Assembly: GCA_949317995.1 (NCBI GenBank)
Contig: OX439046.1
Location: 76,446,786 to 76,510,785 of the forward strand
Reading direction: 5' to 3'
Source of the DNA: Acholoe squamosa
Taxonomy: Eukaryota; Annelida; Polychaeta; Phyllodocida; Polynoidae
Length of the DNA: 64,000 nt
Shown here: in pieces, positions 1 through 9,960 of the stretch
Layout: every line of letters begins with the position of its first letter
Numbering within the stretch: position 1 is the first letter of the stretch
Notes under the pieces: model-generated
Told to the model about the DNA's origin: nothing
What the model saw: only the letters and a program-made list of their open reading frames with translations
Databases searched by the model: none
Program-made: the position numbers and the translations under genes

Positions 1-83
1 CAGAACTCCTATTTGAAGTTAATAATTCACTTATTGCAAAAGTAATGAAGTTCTTTTTATTCAGCCTTATGCTTGTTATTCTA

Positions 84-1366
84 CCCAGCAAATTGTGGTC
101 ACCTGTCGATGATCCCTCTCTGATTGGTGATCCATGGTGAGGCCTTTTTGAGTTATCAGCCATGTCGCTAGATAAAACGCACCATCATGATCATGCATGG
201 CATAACCAATCATCACTGCTGTTGTCAATAATTTTCTCACCCACCTCGTGACTGTCCACCACTGCGTGTTACCTTTCACTCAGCATGGTGACTCTTCAAG
301 GTTGTTGCCAACATTGTTCTCACTCATTGTGTCATCTTTTGTCACTCACAGTCAACTCTCACTCATAATGAAGAATCTCCACCACTCTGGCCATCATGAT
401 TATCACCCAATGGGTGTCTGTGTGCCACTTGTCATCAACTCTCAATGTGGTGAAGCCTCACCACTGACGCCAACATGATTCTCACTCACTGTGTGACTAT
501 ACAGCCCTTACTTTCACACAAATGATAGAACCGCACTTATTTTCCTCTTTTGGTGTTCAGGTAGCATCACTGTTAGATGTCTGGACCATTACAGAGGTGT
601 GAGCCTATATTACTCCCAAAAAGTATCAAATGTGTGCCTTGTTTCATATCAAATTCCATGTAATTATTATGAGTTGAATTAAAGAAGACTACAGAGAGGA
701 AGTATCAATTGAATTGATAGAGGTATCTATAAAAATGAAAACAACTATCCATAAACACCTTTTCTCTGGTAAGAGGAAAAATACATAGGGAAATATCTAC
801 ATTAAAACCTTTTTGTGGTTAGAGGGAAAATACAACTTGACCTGGCAGATGTGAGGTTGCATGATTACCAACATTGATGATGTCTGTGATCATGAGCTTT
901 TCATCTATCGAGATGAGTGATGACCAGCATCGCCATCGCTGGTTAGTCTGCGTGATCATCACACTGGCCATCAACGGTGAACTTGCGCTGTGACAAAGTG
1001 CAAGTTTCATCTAGCAAAGTGAGTGATCAACCACGTTGCCATCCCTGGTGAGTGTGAGTGATCCTCGTCAACCATGGTGAACCTGCCCTTTGACAAGGTC
1101 AGCTTTCATCTAGCAAGGTGGGTGATCACCCGCGTCGCCATCCCTTGTCAGGGTGAGTGTTCACACTCCCCGCCATCCTTGGTGAACCTGTGCTATATTG
1201 AGGTGGGAGTTTCTTCTAGCTAGGCGAGTGATCACCAGCGTCGCCATCCCTCGTGATCACCAGCTGTGTTATCTGCAGTGATTAGCACCATGGCTATTCC
1301 TGGTGATCCTGTGATATAGCGACATGTGTCACACAGGGTGACGAGGAGTCACGACAATTTGCTGGG
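84..1366. mobile_element. Non-autonomous DNA element with terminal inverted repeats, TA-flanked
   Basis: The ends are inverted copies of each other: the left end reads CCCAGCAAATTGTGGTCAC and the right end, reverse-complemented, matches it at all but two positions. A TA dinucleotide sits immediately outside each end (82-83 and 1367-1368), as expected for the target-site duplication of Tc1/mariner-type insertion. A further shared stretch, CATGTCGCTA, lies about 70 bases inside the left end and again in inverted orientation inside the right end. The element is about 1.28 kb and I see no transposase-like frame, so it would depend on an enzyme supplied elsewhere. The centre (about 500-890) is AT-rich and holds a short internal repetition near 755-830. 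The inverted ends and TA are seen directly; the Tc1/mariner assignment is inference, because a TA duplication is short and can occur by chance. Confidence 0.55.
903..1332. repeat. Degenerate tandem repeat of about 105 bp, four copies, inside the inverted-repeat element
   Basis: Four diverged copies start near 903, 1020, 1120 and 1226. Each contains a GTGATCA-type start, a CGTCGCCATCCCTGGTGA-like core, a CCATGGTGAACCTG-like segment and a TTTCATCTAGCAAGGTG-like end. Copies differ by substitutions and small indels, so this is old. Related sequence in the opposite orientation is visible in the left part of the element (about 110-300). Sub-terminal repeats of this kind are common in non-autonomous DNA elements. 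Confidence 0.5.
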
Positions 1367-1368
1367 TA

Positions 1369-1873
1369 TGTTCTTTTAAATTCATGGCTGTTTGAGATTT
1401 GATGACATGGGGCTGTATCTAACACTTTTCAAATTGGACTACTATGAAATAAAAAATGAAAAAAGTCTATGTCTGGGGCCCCTTATACAGAAGAGCCAAG
1501 TTAAGTTAAGTCCAACCAACAACGCAGCTTTACACATGCCTTCTCCATGAATTGGACACATGCCTTCTCCATTAAATTGGACAGTCACCAAGGGGAAGGG
1601 ACACTACTCAGCCACTCTGACGAGTATGACGAATATACCTCTAGTGGTGGATGTACTGGGAGCTGGTAAATATGCAAGAAGTCAGGAACAATGAGCTGTA
1701 AATAGAAGTAAGTGTTTATATGACATGCACAGAACCAGCAGATGAGACAGGAAGCTGTGCAGGAGCCATATTGCTATATTTACTGTGGTCATGTCATGCC
1801 CTAAGTGAGTGAGGAGTCTGAACATTACTCTGTGTGCAAGTAAATAGTGAGGGGGAGGTAACAGGAGAGGGTG
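1369..1873. other. Gene-free stretch
   Basis: No supported gene. It contains one short local duplication, ACACATGCCTTCTCCAT, at about 1531 and 1557. Open frames here are short and have no recognisable composition or motif. Confidence 0.5.
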
Positions 1874-1917
1874 AGACAGACAGGCAGATAAACAGGCAGA
1901 CAGGCAGACAGACAGAA
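1874..1917. repeat. Imperfect CAGA tetranucleotide microsatellite
   Basis: About eleven CAGA/CAGG units in a row with scattered substitutions. This simple repeat also explains the low-complexity serine/leucine/cysteine-rich frames seen on the minus strand here. Confidence 0.8.
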
Positions 1918-2294
1918 AAACATATGTGACTGGGGTTTGCAAACCAAGTATAATTTACATTCAGGAGAAGAAAGAGCCTATAAAAGCACATATTAAAGCA
2001 ATTCAATTTAAAGTACTTCCCAGAAGGCAGTTGGGGTCTACTCAAATCTCAGCTACATTTTAAGAACATTTTGATGAATCACTCTACACCCACCCATGAG
2101 TCTGTGTCAGCTTTGTATCTGTCAATTGGTATTTGTAGCTTATTCACATCAGCGTCAGCTCGGGCTTTTATGTGGACCATAGGATTGGAAAGATTTAGGT
2201 GGGAGTGTCAGATGAAGACTTTGGTTGAACCTGTTGGGTGGAATCAATAGTGTAGGATAGGGACCAGTGGGTGGATCTATCAGTAATAAATCAG

Positions 2295-2512
2295 ATTTTT
2301 ACATGTTTAGCACTCTAACTACACAGGGAAGAAATCTCGCTCAGGCAGTGTCACCAAAATGAGTATGATTTGAGACTGATCCTGGGATGATACTCAGGCA
2401 GAGCCAGAGTATCACCTCAGGATCAGGCTGAATCTCAAAACATACTCATTTTGGCAACATTGCCGGGCGAGATTTTTCTCCCGTGTAGTTAGAGAGCTAA
2501 ACATGTAAAAAT
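2295..2512. mobile_element. Fold-back (snap-back) MITE-like element
   Basis: Two arms of about 100 bases, 2295-2392 and 2407-2512, are reverse complements of each other with scattered mismatches and small gaps, leaving only about 14 bases between them. Both ends read TTTTTACATGTTTAG inward. The single-stranded form would fold into one long hairpin. There is no coding potential. This is the architecture of fold-back MITEs. I cannot assign a superfamily because no clear target-site duplication is visible. Confidence 0.65.
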
Positions 2513-4356
2513 TGGGGTTATGTTTCAACATGCTATATACCCCATGGTTACACAGCTCTAGTAGATTACTTACCAGGATTGTATTCATGTCTCATAACAA
2601 CATTTGACACAACAAGAATGTTAGAGTGCAAAACACTTGATGCAATCAATAAGCTGATACCTTAGAGGGGACATTACATCCAAATAATATTTGTAATTCA
2701 GTAGCGGATTTAGATTGCGGGCACATAGGTGCACCTCCTTCCTTTTTACTAGTTGTTAAGAGCTTTTATCTAATATTTAGCCAAAAAGAAGGTATTAAAT
2801 GAGGGGCATGTCACCTTCTTTTTGAAATTCTGGATCAACCACTGGGATTGACCTTTATATTTAGTTTATAATAATATGTATATCTAAATAAAGTTAGTGC
2901 TATACAGTTTATGTAATCTCAGTTCACTCACCATACTTGATTTCATGCATACTACACATATATGTTCATATATATAAATCTCTTTCAGCAATAAAGATAA
3001 ATGTTCACACAAAAAAAGAGTCGAGCTCACACGTGTTAATTTACCCTTGAAATGCCTGTCGGATTGAGGCCTGTTCAAACATGGCTGTCAGGATGGTCTC
3101 CGCAATAAAACTCCCCATAATTGATGACAAGCAAATCAAATTAATGCAGATTTAAACTGATTGGTCAAGATATAATAATACCTTTTACTTCCCTCGCTGA
3201 TGGAATTTGAATGCATTTGTGAGCTAAATCATTTATCAAGACAGGGAGACTGGGAAAGGGTGTTTTGAAGTCAATGTATGGTCATTTAACAATTTTTTTG
3301 TCCACATAGCACAGGGAAAGTGTTTTTTTAGTGAAACTTATTTACAAATAAAGATTGTAATTGACATTATCAATTCATTCAATTTGATAAACTGGCATTC
3401 ATAATGAACTATGCACTATTATCAATCTTAGTGAAGATCCACCCCTGATTGATCTAGGACAACATTCACATTTTGTCTTACTTGCTACAAGAAAAAAAAC
3501 AATGAATCAGATTTAATCAGACTCACTTATTCTCAAGCAAATAACACCAACTGAGTTCCACTCTCCAAGCAGACCTTCAGGAATACTTCCATGCTCAAAT
3601 AGTAAAATATTTCCTTTGACAGGGAGTGCCGCCGTAAACTGATCACTGGATGTCATAAAATGACCTTATCTATTTTGTGAGAGAATGGATCCTCATCTCC
3701 AGTGCTTTTATCTCATTCTTCCAACTAATATAGAAATGCCAAAAGGGGATGATTGGTCAGCCATAAAGCTGTTGCTAGCTGGTAGGACCGGGTGATAAAA
3801 TGGGTGACATGACAGGAGGGTCTGGTGCAGGGAGGGCAATGGTTATTTCTAACACGATGCATTATGGAAATAATGGATTGGGCTATGGTTGTAAGACAAG
3901 ACGGGAGTTATGGAGGCTCACCTAGATGGGGAACATAGTTGAAGAATCTACTCCAGGGGATTTGAACCCTATAGACATAAACTGTGCTTTGTATAGGATT
4001 CTACATAATTTTGAGTAGTTTAAGGAGAAGGAGAGAATTACTCACACGTAATGGCAAGACATAGTCAGTTCTCATCAGTGCTATATCATATTATAATCCC
4101 CTCCTATGAGGAAGGAATTCAAACCTTACATTGGAAAGTGCATCTTATTTACTTGATGCTCTTGATACAACATTCTTAGGTTCCCAATTTAGTATTCCAA
4201 GTATTCAGACCTACTGTTTTGATTTACAAAGAAGGTTTTATCACGTTTCCTATATTTTCCACACTTTGTTCTTTCTCCAATTTCACAGGGTGATATTAAA
4301 ATTATCATTCTATACACCCTTCAGCAATGAGAGATATTTCCCTTTCATTGGGATAG
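2513..4356. other. Gene-free stretch, AT-rich
   Basis: I see no gene, RNA or strong repeat in this 1.8 kb. Composition is AT-rich with short A and T runs, for example 3009-3017 and 3291-3300. Open frames are short and unrecognisable. Confidence 0.5.
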
Positions 4357-4470
4357 TATTACTTGTTCGTGGAGTCAACTCTATTCAAAGCAATACCTAC
4401 AGATATCATATCCCAGGAGGCCCTGCCCCATTAAGCACACTCCTGAGTTTAAAGCGATTATCTGATCAAC
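4357..4470 (+). repeat. Diverged direct repeat, copy 1
   Basis: This segment matches 4713-4824 over about 110 bases with many substitutions. Shared landmarks in the same order are a CAAGCAATACC-like block, GGCCCTGCCCC / GACCCTGCCCC, and GATTATCTGATCAA / GATTATCTAATCAA. It lies inside a 159-codon open frame (4131-4610) that starts at TTG. That frame is not recognisable and is probably chance, since the duplicate copy is not open in the same way. Confidence 0.5.
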
Positions 4471-4712
4471 CCCCCTCTGTGTGCCCATGTTCAAGACATA
4501 TGTGTATTCCAGGATTGAGTACAAATGTATGCCTTTCCTTCACATTAGAGATAGCATTAATACACTCTCAGATGCTTGGCATCAATGAAGTCTTTGAAAG
4601 TTTGTTTTGAAGGTTTGAAAGGTTCACTCCTGTATTGCTATAATTACAAGTGAGTAGTGTTCATTCTACTCATACTTTGGAAACAGAAATACTTACCTTT
4701 TATTTAGATAAT

Positions 4713-4824
4713 GATATTTGTTCTCTGTGTCAAGTCTAGTTCAAGCAATACCCGCAAACACCCTCTCTTAGGAGACCCTGCCCCAACGTGTATGCATTAA
4801 CATACAGTGATTATCTAATCAAAC
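4713..4824 (+). repeat. Diverged direct repeat, copy 2
   Basis: Second copy of the segment at 4357-4470, about 355 bases downstream in the same orientation. Weaker similarity in the sequence before each copy suggests an old tandem duplication of a ~355-base unit. An interspersed repeat inserted twice is the alternative. Confidence 0.5.
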
Positions 4825-5271
4825 TTGAGCCTGCTTTGATTGGTCTTGGTCTAATACCTGATGGATGCATTGAATAGATTTATTACAGTCAGCATGCCAG
4901 GTGAACAGTTTCCACCACATCTAAGTGATCATTTTCTAGTGTACCACAAGTTCAGCAATTACCAGTGTTACCACATGAGCCCAGTGTTCCATCAGGTCAG
5001 AAGTTGCCAGTGGTAAAGTATGACAACAGGAGCCCAGTGTACCAAGCACCTTGTTATGCATGATTCATGTCAGGCTCAATGCCAGAATCTCAGGCTTAAG
5101 CTGTGCGTGTCCAGGATCATACACGACATCCTCACAATCTGTCATGGACTGACCAAGGCCTGCGTTAGACATTGATATCATGCTGTCTGTCATCACCAAT
5201 GCAAAATCCACATGCATGGGTAATTAACTAACAAAATGGCTGATGGCGAAATGTTATAAGCCAATATAGGA
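4825..5271. other. Gene-free stretch with faint local repetition
   Basis: No gene seen. Between about 4935 and 5045 the motif GAGCCCAGTGT recurs with CAGTG/TACCA variants, suggesting a short degenerate tandem repeat. The rest is unremarkable. Confidence 0.4.
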
Positions 5272-6226
5272 GACATTATGTACAAGCCCTATACCACTTG
5301 TCCTACATGGCTAACAGCTGATTACTAGGGGACAAGATGGCTGCTTACATGGTACATTATGTACAAGCCCTATACCACTTGCCCTGCATGGCTAACAGCT
5401 AATTACTAGGGGACAAGATGGCTGCTTACATGGTACATTATGTACAAGCCCTATACCACTTGACCTACATGGCTACCAGCTAATTACTAGGGGACAAGAT
5501 GGCTGCTTACAGGGTTCATTATGTACAAGCCCTATACCACTTGACCTACATGGCTACCAGCTAATTACTAGGGGACAAGAAGGCTGCTTACATGGTTCAT
5601 TATATACAAGCCCTATACCGTTTGACCTGCATGCCTAACAGCTAATTACTAGGGGACAAGATGGCTACTTACATGGAACATCGTGTACAAGCCCTATACC
5701 AATTGACCTACATGGCTACCAGCTAATTACTAGCAGACAAGATGGCTGCTTACATGGTACATTATATACAAGCCCTATACCACTTGCCCTGCATGGCTAA
5801 CAGCTAATTACTAGGGGACAAGATGGCTGCTTACATGGTACATTATGTACAAGCCCTATACCACTTGACCTACATGGCTACCAGCTAATTACTAGGGGAC
5901 AAGATGGCTGCTTACAGGGTTCATTATGTACAAGCCCTATACCACTTGACCTACATGGCTACCAGCTAATTACTAGGGGACAAGATGGCTGCTTACATGG
6001 TTCATTATATACAAGCCCTATACCGTTTGACCTGCATGCCTAACAGCTAATTACTAGGGGACAAGATGGCTGCTTACATGGAACATCGTGTACAAGCCCT
6101 ATACCGTTTGACCTACATGGCTACCAGCTAATTACTAGCGGACAAGATGGCTGCTTACATGGTACATTATGTACAAGCCCTATATCACTTGTCCTATATG
6201 GCTAACAGCTAATTACTCTAGAGACA
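5272..6226. repeat. Minisatellite, 81-bp unit, about 12 copies
   Basis: The landmark TACAAGCCCTATACC recurs at exactly 81-base spacing: 5281, 5362, 5443, 5524, 5605, 5686, 5767, 5848, 5929, 6010, 6091 and 6172, the last copy being partial. Other unit landmarks are CAGCTAATTACTAGGGGAC and AAGATGGCTGCTTACATGG. Copies are highly similar. Variants such as ACAGGGTTCATT, ATGGTTCATTATATA, ATGGAACATCGTG and ACTAGC(A/G)GAC occur in the same order in copies 2-6 and 7-11, so five units (405 bases) form a higher-order repeat. There is no long open frame through it, although 81 is divisible by three. Confidence 0.95.
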
Positions 6227-7128
6227 AAAGGGCCAGGGCAGGCAGGGAGAGTGACCCTGATGAGGTTTTTATTCACCATTACTGTCCACTTTAGTGCCCC
6301 TTAATGTTTCACAGACAGATGATGTGTGCGGTGGCTGGGGTTCTGGGATGGTCTTGTTACACTAGTGCCTTTCCTATAGAGTAACACAATGCTGTAAGTG
6401 TACTCGTCGAAGGGGCAGTAAGCCTCTATGAGGGACACTTTAACAACTGAATTCTCATTGATCCTTTACACCTACCTTCTGATTACCCTTGTTCTGGGAT
6501 CACCTATTCTATATTAAAAACAATTTCAGCTCAAGTTTTTAATTTTCATTTTTTTTTCTGCCTCAGAGTTATACAATCTAGTTGGACAATACCTCACCAC
6601 AGCTCTTTATAGTTGTCCCTAGTGATGACAGTAGTGCCACCTATCAGGTGGTGAGACCAGCTATTCTGGCACCAAACATGGTCAATGTTGTCAGCTCTTA
6701 ATAAGTTAATTGCTGCTTGGTGCATCGCTCCACTTTGCGCCAACAGCAGCCACTAATTAATAGTCTTCTATCCATTACCACAACCCCTTTAGCTACAATC
6801 TCCAAACACAAACATTGTCCACCAGACTGTGTTATACTAGTAGCCATCATACAATCTGGTAGTATCAAGGACAATGTCCATGACTTACTACCATCCTATA
6901 CTACTCTATGTACATACACACTTAGTAATGGACATTTATGCACATGTTTCAAGTTATCAACTCCATTCATGCCTCACTACAACCAAAGCACATTCGTTCA
7001 TCCAGCATAAAACCTCTGAATGCTGAAGAAAAGGGGTAAGCATGTATAGTGTATGGTCTCACTTTTGAAGGCTGCTACGTCCCACCACATACCTGCCTGC
7101 AATGAGCAGTGAATGTAATCAACAGTTT
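6227..7128. other. Gene-free stretch
   Basis: No recognisable gene. A 97-codon frame at 6717-7010 is threonine/serine/histidine rich and lacks any motif I know, and I do not call it. No strong repeat is visible. Confidence 0.45.
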
Positions 7129-7204
7129 AACCATGGTTAGCTATAGTAACCATGGTTACCTATAGTAACCATGGTTACCTATAGTAACCATGGTTACCTA
7201 CAGT
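7129..7204. repeat. 19-bp palindrome-containing tandem repeat, four copies
   Basis: Four 19-base units in tandem, each containing the 12-base palindrome TAACCATGGTTA. The two central copies are identical and the outer copies differ by one base each. Repeated palindromes can extrude as cruciforms or form slipped structures. Confidence 0.85.
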
Positions 7205-8572
7205 ATATGTAGTAACACCAAGTAATTAGTAGCTATAAAGTAGACATAGCCACTCGTTGGCTGACCTTACTTTGCTTATCCTGCACCTTAGTCCAGTGGA
7301 GACAATAGCCCTGAGATGCACCATTCAACAATGTCAAACTTTTAATGATGTCCGAGCCCATGGGAAAGCAATGTCTCCCAAGTCAATTTTAACCAAATAG
7401 AAATGGGTCACATTGAAAGCATTTAAGTTGTCCTCATGTGTTACCCTTTAAGTAGTTTGAAGCACCTGAGAGAACAACTGACTAAAACACCAGCTGTAGA
7501 AGCATTTTCTCACAGTGTAATTCTGTTAAATGTATAAGAGTATTTTGTGCAAGTATATCGGAGATTAAACTTAAAAGCATAATCATTATGCAAAGTAAAA
7601 AGATAATTATTAGCATTAGATTATTAGGTTTTGGAAAGATCAATTAGATAACCAATATGGCTATGCCAAGCTGGAAAACACATTGAGTTTTATCTAGGAG
7701 GTTAAGGTTGTAGAATGTACCATTTTCAGTGTAGTGTGTATGTAGGGAAAGGCAATTCATTTCACAGGCGATGAGATTGCTTACAGTGTAATCCTCATTG
7801 GCTGATGGACTACATTTGGGGTATTTAGTGTTACTGCCGGCTGTGGGGTGCCACTGTCTAAGTCATTTGTGGCTGTCTCATTTCACATCAACTTACAAAT
7901 CCCCATCTCCTCCCCTACCTGCTGTAATCTAATTCTGCCCTCACACCTGTCTCCTACACACTCCTTACCCAGCCTGTTCCTATACCAGCACCCACCCAGA
8001 ACCCAGCCAGGGGAGTGTCATGTACCGTGCTAATAGGCTTAGGATACTGAGCCCTATGGAGTGGAAGCTGATACGATTTGAGGTTTTAGTGAGCGAGGTC
8101 CCCAAAAATTGTGTGGTGGGAGCAGGGGGCAGGATTGGCGCCTCACTGTCGGGGATTTTGTCAATAGCCCATGTTATTGACAAGGACCAAAACCAAATAC
8201 TTATTTCCTTGGCCAATAAATCACTTTTAAATCCTTACTGATATATTGATACCTGGCATGTTCCTGATGAAACATGTTTGCAGTAATGATTGATGGCATT
8301 GTAGACAAATAGGTGGTGATTGCAGACAATTTGTCCACTCTATCCTGCCTTGTTTAAGTAACTTATTGGCAAACACTGGAATTGTGAACCCTGTGTTTCC
8401 TTCAATAAATACTATTTTATTCTTTAGTTACACTGGGTGTGTAGCAGAAATTCCCTTCACCTAAAGTATTTCTCTAACTAGTGTCCTACTCATGTAGTAT
8501 TACCTGTTGGTACTCTTGTAAAACCCCAATAGTTACCCACCTGTTTTCCTGCCCACTACCTTTACAATACCT
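7205..8572. other. Gene-free stretch
   Basis: I see no supportable gene in this 1.4 kb. Overlapping plus and minus frames of 60-80 codons at 7848-8241 show no known motif. The segment ends at the first of two 113-base direct repeats. Confidence 0.4.
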
Positions 8573-8685
8573 ATAACTTCTAGGCTACCGACTGGTTTGG
8601 GAACAATGAGTTGTTTTGTGTGTGAATAAACATGAATTAACAACAACATAATGAGGTTAGGCGGTTTAGGTAAATGGACAAATAT
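8573..8685 (-). repeat. Direct repeat, distal copy, possibly 3' terminal repeat of a YR retroelement
   Basis: This 113-base segment matches 8940-9052 at about 105 of 113 positions without gaps. Both copies read ATAACTTCTAG at the start and GGTTTAGGTAAATG near the end. Both lie just beyond the 3' end of the minus-strand tyrosine-recombinase remnant. Ngaro-type and related YR retroelements end in split direct repeats (B1-A2-B2), which would fit the order here. That interpretation is inference. A simple local duplication or solo repeats of another element also fit. Confidence 0.6.
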
Positions 8686-8939
8686 CCGCCCTTTATATTT
8701 TAATTAACAACAGTTGAAACCATGAAGTTGAAGCAGTGAAAACATAATCACAATAAGATAACAATACACAAAGAAAAAAAATTTCGGGAGGCGGAGTTGT
8801 TCACCTGGGAGAGTCGTGTTTGTTTGTGGTAGCCAATCCCACCACCACACTGGTCAAGGTCAGACCTGACACCTGGTGTGAGAATGGTGAATCAGAAACT
8901 CCCACCTCAGTTATAACAGTAACATAACAGTTCCTGCCC

Positions 8940-9052
8940 ATAACTTCTAGACTACCGACTGGTCTGGGAACAATGAGTTGTATTGTGTGTGGATAAACAT
9001 GAATAAACAACAACATAACGAGGTTTGGCGGTTTAGGTAAATGAACAAATAT
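8940..9052 (-). repeat. Direct repeat, proximal copy
   Basis: Second copy of the 113-base repeat, 367 bases from the first. It lies 99 bases past the end of the recombinase remnant when read on the minus strand. The 254 bases between the copies hold no open frame of note and include an A-run (8772-8780). If this is a split-direct-repeat element, that spacer should match sequence at the element's other end. I do not see such a copy in this window. Confidence 0.6.
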
Positions 9053-9151
9053 ACACCAGAAAAAGGTCCCAGACTGTAAGGTTAGTCTAGAAACAAGAAA
9101 GTTCTTTAGATATCAACAAGTCTTTTCTGAGACGTGTAGACTTGTTGCTGC

Positions 9152-9598
9152 TTAAATAAAGCAGCACAGAGAGAGTGATTTCCAGTCACCAAACATACGA
9201 ATATTATACAACGGTAACCCTAAATGGCTGAGAATGGTTCCAGAACCCCTCCTCAGGCTATGTGTGCCAAAACGACCCACTAGTCCGGCAGACTTTGCAA
9301 GGCATTTCAGTCTCTTTAAGTACCAATAATGTTTCACCAGCAAGTTAGTACTAGGCATCACAAATAAATGTTTGGTGCCCCTACTACATGTTTCATCGAC
9401 ATGTATGACATTGTCATGGTCGTCCCAGCTTTCAGGTGCCTCGTCATTGTCACTTGGTAAAGTTGGCTGAGTGGACTCCAAATATATTGGGTCCAGTTCA
9501 GTTGCAAACTTGCAATTTTTACCTGTAGGGGCATAGTGTTCCCACCTGTAGCACAATCCGCTTCCTGCCTGAGTATGTGAACCAATCAGCTTAGGCAT
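9152..9598 (-). pseudogene. Tyrosine recombinase remnant (DIRS/Ngaro/Crypton type), C-terminal part
   Basis: The 148-codon minus-strand frame ends in the signature of the invertebrate mobile-element tyrosine recombinases: THSLRRGSGT at residues 112-121, then GDWKS at 137-141. This gives the catalytic His113-x-x-Arg116 and Trp139. The His-to-Trp distance of 26 residues equals that in Cre recombinase, and the preceding region (about 78-110) fits the same domain. The nucleophile is expected about eight residues after the Trp in this family, but residue 147 is phenylalanine and a stop follows one residue later. The first catalytic arginine and the N-terminal domain are not recognisable, so the copy is truncated and probably inactive. 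Such enzymes insert DIRS-like retroelements or Crypton DNA elements; I cannot separate these without the missing upstream region. Direct repeats just past its 3' end slightly favour a retroelement. Confidence 0.7.
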
Positions 9599-9960
9599 AC
9601 TTTAGAAGCCACGTAATGTTGATGTCGAGGGTCAGGTCGCCAGAAAGCAGTAGATTTTGTGTTTTTGGGTTATTTTGGACTTTTATGACTCTGGAGAAAG
9701 AAGTTGTGAACCAATCTTGTCTAACATAGACTCATTTGATAGAGAACACTTAGGGCTATCAGAAAAATGTAAATTTGTGGTCATCCATCAACAACTTTAG
9801 GACTTATAGCCTGCCGAAGTGAAAAAACGGCCAAATTTGTTCTTTTTTATACTTTATGTATTTTTTCAAGTGTCCTGTATTGAATAAAAAGCACTATAGA
9901 GTATCCCAAAGTTATTTTTTGTATTGTTTGGTTTGTGCTTCTTAAGTGTGAACGTACAAA
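9599..9960. other. Gene-free stretch between two element remnants
   Basis: AT-rich sequence between the start of the recombinase remnant and the retrotransposon remnant. I see no reverse transcriptase or RNase H frame on the minus strand here, so any upstream part of the recombinase element is missing or too decayed to read. Confidence 0.45.

Noticed and set aside
84..1366. Autonomous Tc1/mariner transposon
   Set aside because: No DDE transposase frame lies between the inverted ends. Only non-autonomous status is supportable.
4131..4610. 159-codon plus-strand frame
   Set aside because: It starts at TTG, overlaps a non-coding direct repeat, and has no recognisable domain.
6717..8241. Short frames at 6717-7010, 7848-8033, 7980-8216 and 8020-8241
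   Set aside because: Overlapping opposite-strand frames of 60-100 codons without motifs are expected by chance.
8573..9052. Two LTRs of a small LTR retrotransposon
   Set aside because: The repeats are only 113 bases with a 254-base spacer and show no TG...CA ends, primer site or gag-pol.
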